This document shows positions 63,531-64,000 of a stretch of DNA of 64,000 bases, piece by piece. The notes below the pieces were generated by a model. That model was not told the DNA's origin. It was given only the letters and a program-made list of their open reading frames with translations, and searched no databases. The first letter of the stretch is position 1, and every line of letters starts with the position of its first letter. The stretch covers positions 3,157,582-3,221,581 of the forward strand of contig VZRN01005622.1 of the NCBI GenBank assembly GCA_013397935.1. The letters are read 5' to 3'. The DNA comes from Dasyornis broadbenti. Its lineage: Eukaryota > Chordata > Aves > Passeriformes > Dasyornithidae. Made by a program: the position numbers and the translations under genes.

Positions 63531-64000
63531 CAGCTGCAGCTCCATCCATACAGGGAGAATCCAAGGCAGGGGGATGGTGCAACCTGCTGCCTCAGGATCA
63601 GCTCCATGCTTCTCAGAGCTGCCAGGCACATGAAGGATGCCATGAGGAAAACCCCACCGAGGCACATGGCCAAATCCAAGAGCTGAGCAGCACCATGTGC
63701 TCTGCCCATCACCCTGAAACAGCTACTGGGACACACAGCAGCTGAAGATGCTGACTAACAGTGCCATCCAACCGATCTGTAATTTCCAGAGTATTTAGAG
63801 CATATCTAACAGCTTTAAGTCGCAGAACAAATGCATCCTGGCAAAGTCAGAAATGATGAAAAATTTGGTCACTCTCCCAAGCAAAAATGTTTAGTAACAA
63901 CGTAGGAGGATACCAATTTTTCTGGCAACTGACACTGTTAAAATAAACAACAAGTCAGTCTTTTCATTTGTCATCCCCTCTTCAATAATTTAAATAAGTT
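63531..64000. other. Non-coding end of window
   Basis: The GC-richer composition continues to about 63760 and then falls back to AT-rich sequence. No gene or nameable repeat is visible. Confidence 0.35.

Noticed and set aside
63252..63745. Overlapping frames of 116-162 codons as coding
   Set aside because: All three plus-strand frames are open at once because the segment is pyrimidine-rich, which is a composition effect.
1..64000. CRISPR array, operon, phage or other prokaryote-type system
   Set aside because: There are no regularly spaced direct repeats, no closely packed long open frames and no ribosome-binding-site pattern, and the retroelement content is avian.

Overview
The window looks like ordinary nuclear, non-coding DNA from a passerine bird (songbird lineage). 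Eleven sampled 60-base lines at roughly 5 kb spacing give about 38% G+C. There are no prokaryote-like gene arrays. The recognisable content is old retroelement debris typical of birds: CR1-type LINE fragments, MIR-like core-SINE remnants, two endogenous-retrovirus LTRs, and a tRNA-Ile-derived SINE fused to a CR1-like tail (TguSINE1 type). That SINE is the best taxonomic clue, because the family is known from passerines. I made these assignments from remembered family consensus patterns, without a database search.

Layout. Positions 1-4528 are AT-rich and hold one tentative minus-strand terminal exon (3014-3093). A complete solo LTR flanked by a perfect 5-bp target duplication lies at 4529-5092. 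An old minus-strand CR1-like 3' end is at 5890-6295, and MIR-like fragments are near 7.7 kb and 15.75 kb. A/C-rich tracts recur at 13.5, 17.6, 18.7, 24.0, 36.2 and 60.3 kb, and an A/T-only stretch is at 19.08-19.19 kb. A minus-strand CR1 3' end is at 22.93 kb, a plus-strand CR1-like ORF2 fragment at 32.4 kb, the minus-strand SINE at 40.56-40.69 kb, and a minus-strand degenerate LTR at 43.6-44.5 kb. Another minus-strand CR1 3' end is at 49.3 kb. A cluster of plus-strand reverse-transcriptase fragments occupies 50.7-52.8 kb. Homopolymers lie at 55.0, 56.7 and 58.1 kb, and a pyrimidine-rich segment at 63.27-63.53 kb.

I could not recognise any protein-coding gene with confidence. The open frames longer than 150 codons have no recognisable domain and are best treated as chance until tested. 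Plus-strand A exceeds T, and C exceeds G more weakly. All six A/C tracts lie in one orientation. Both are what a minus-strand transcription unit across the window would leave, so the region may be intron and 3' flank of a minus-strand gene; this is inference. I see no CRISPR array, rRNA, functional tRNA, CpG island, or any undescribed multi-gene system. The items most worth checking are the candidate terminal exon, the oriented A/C tracts, the solo LTR with its regulatory motifs, and the clustered reverse-transcriptase fragments.
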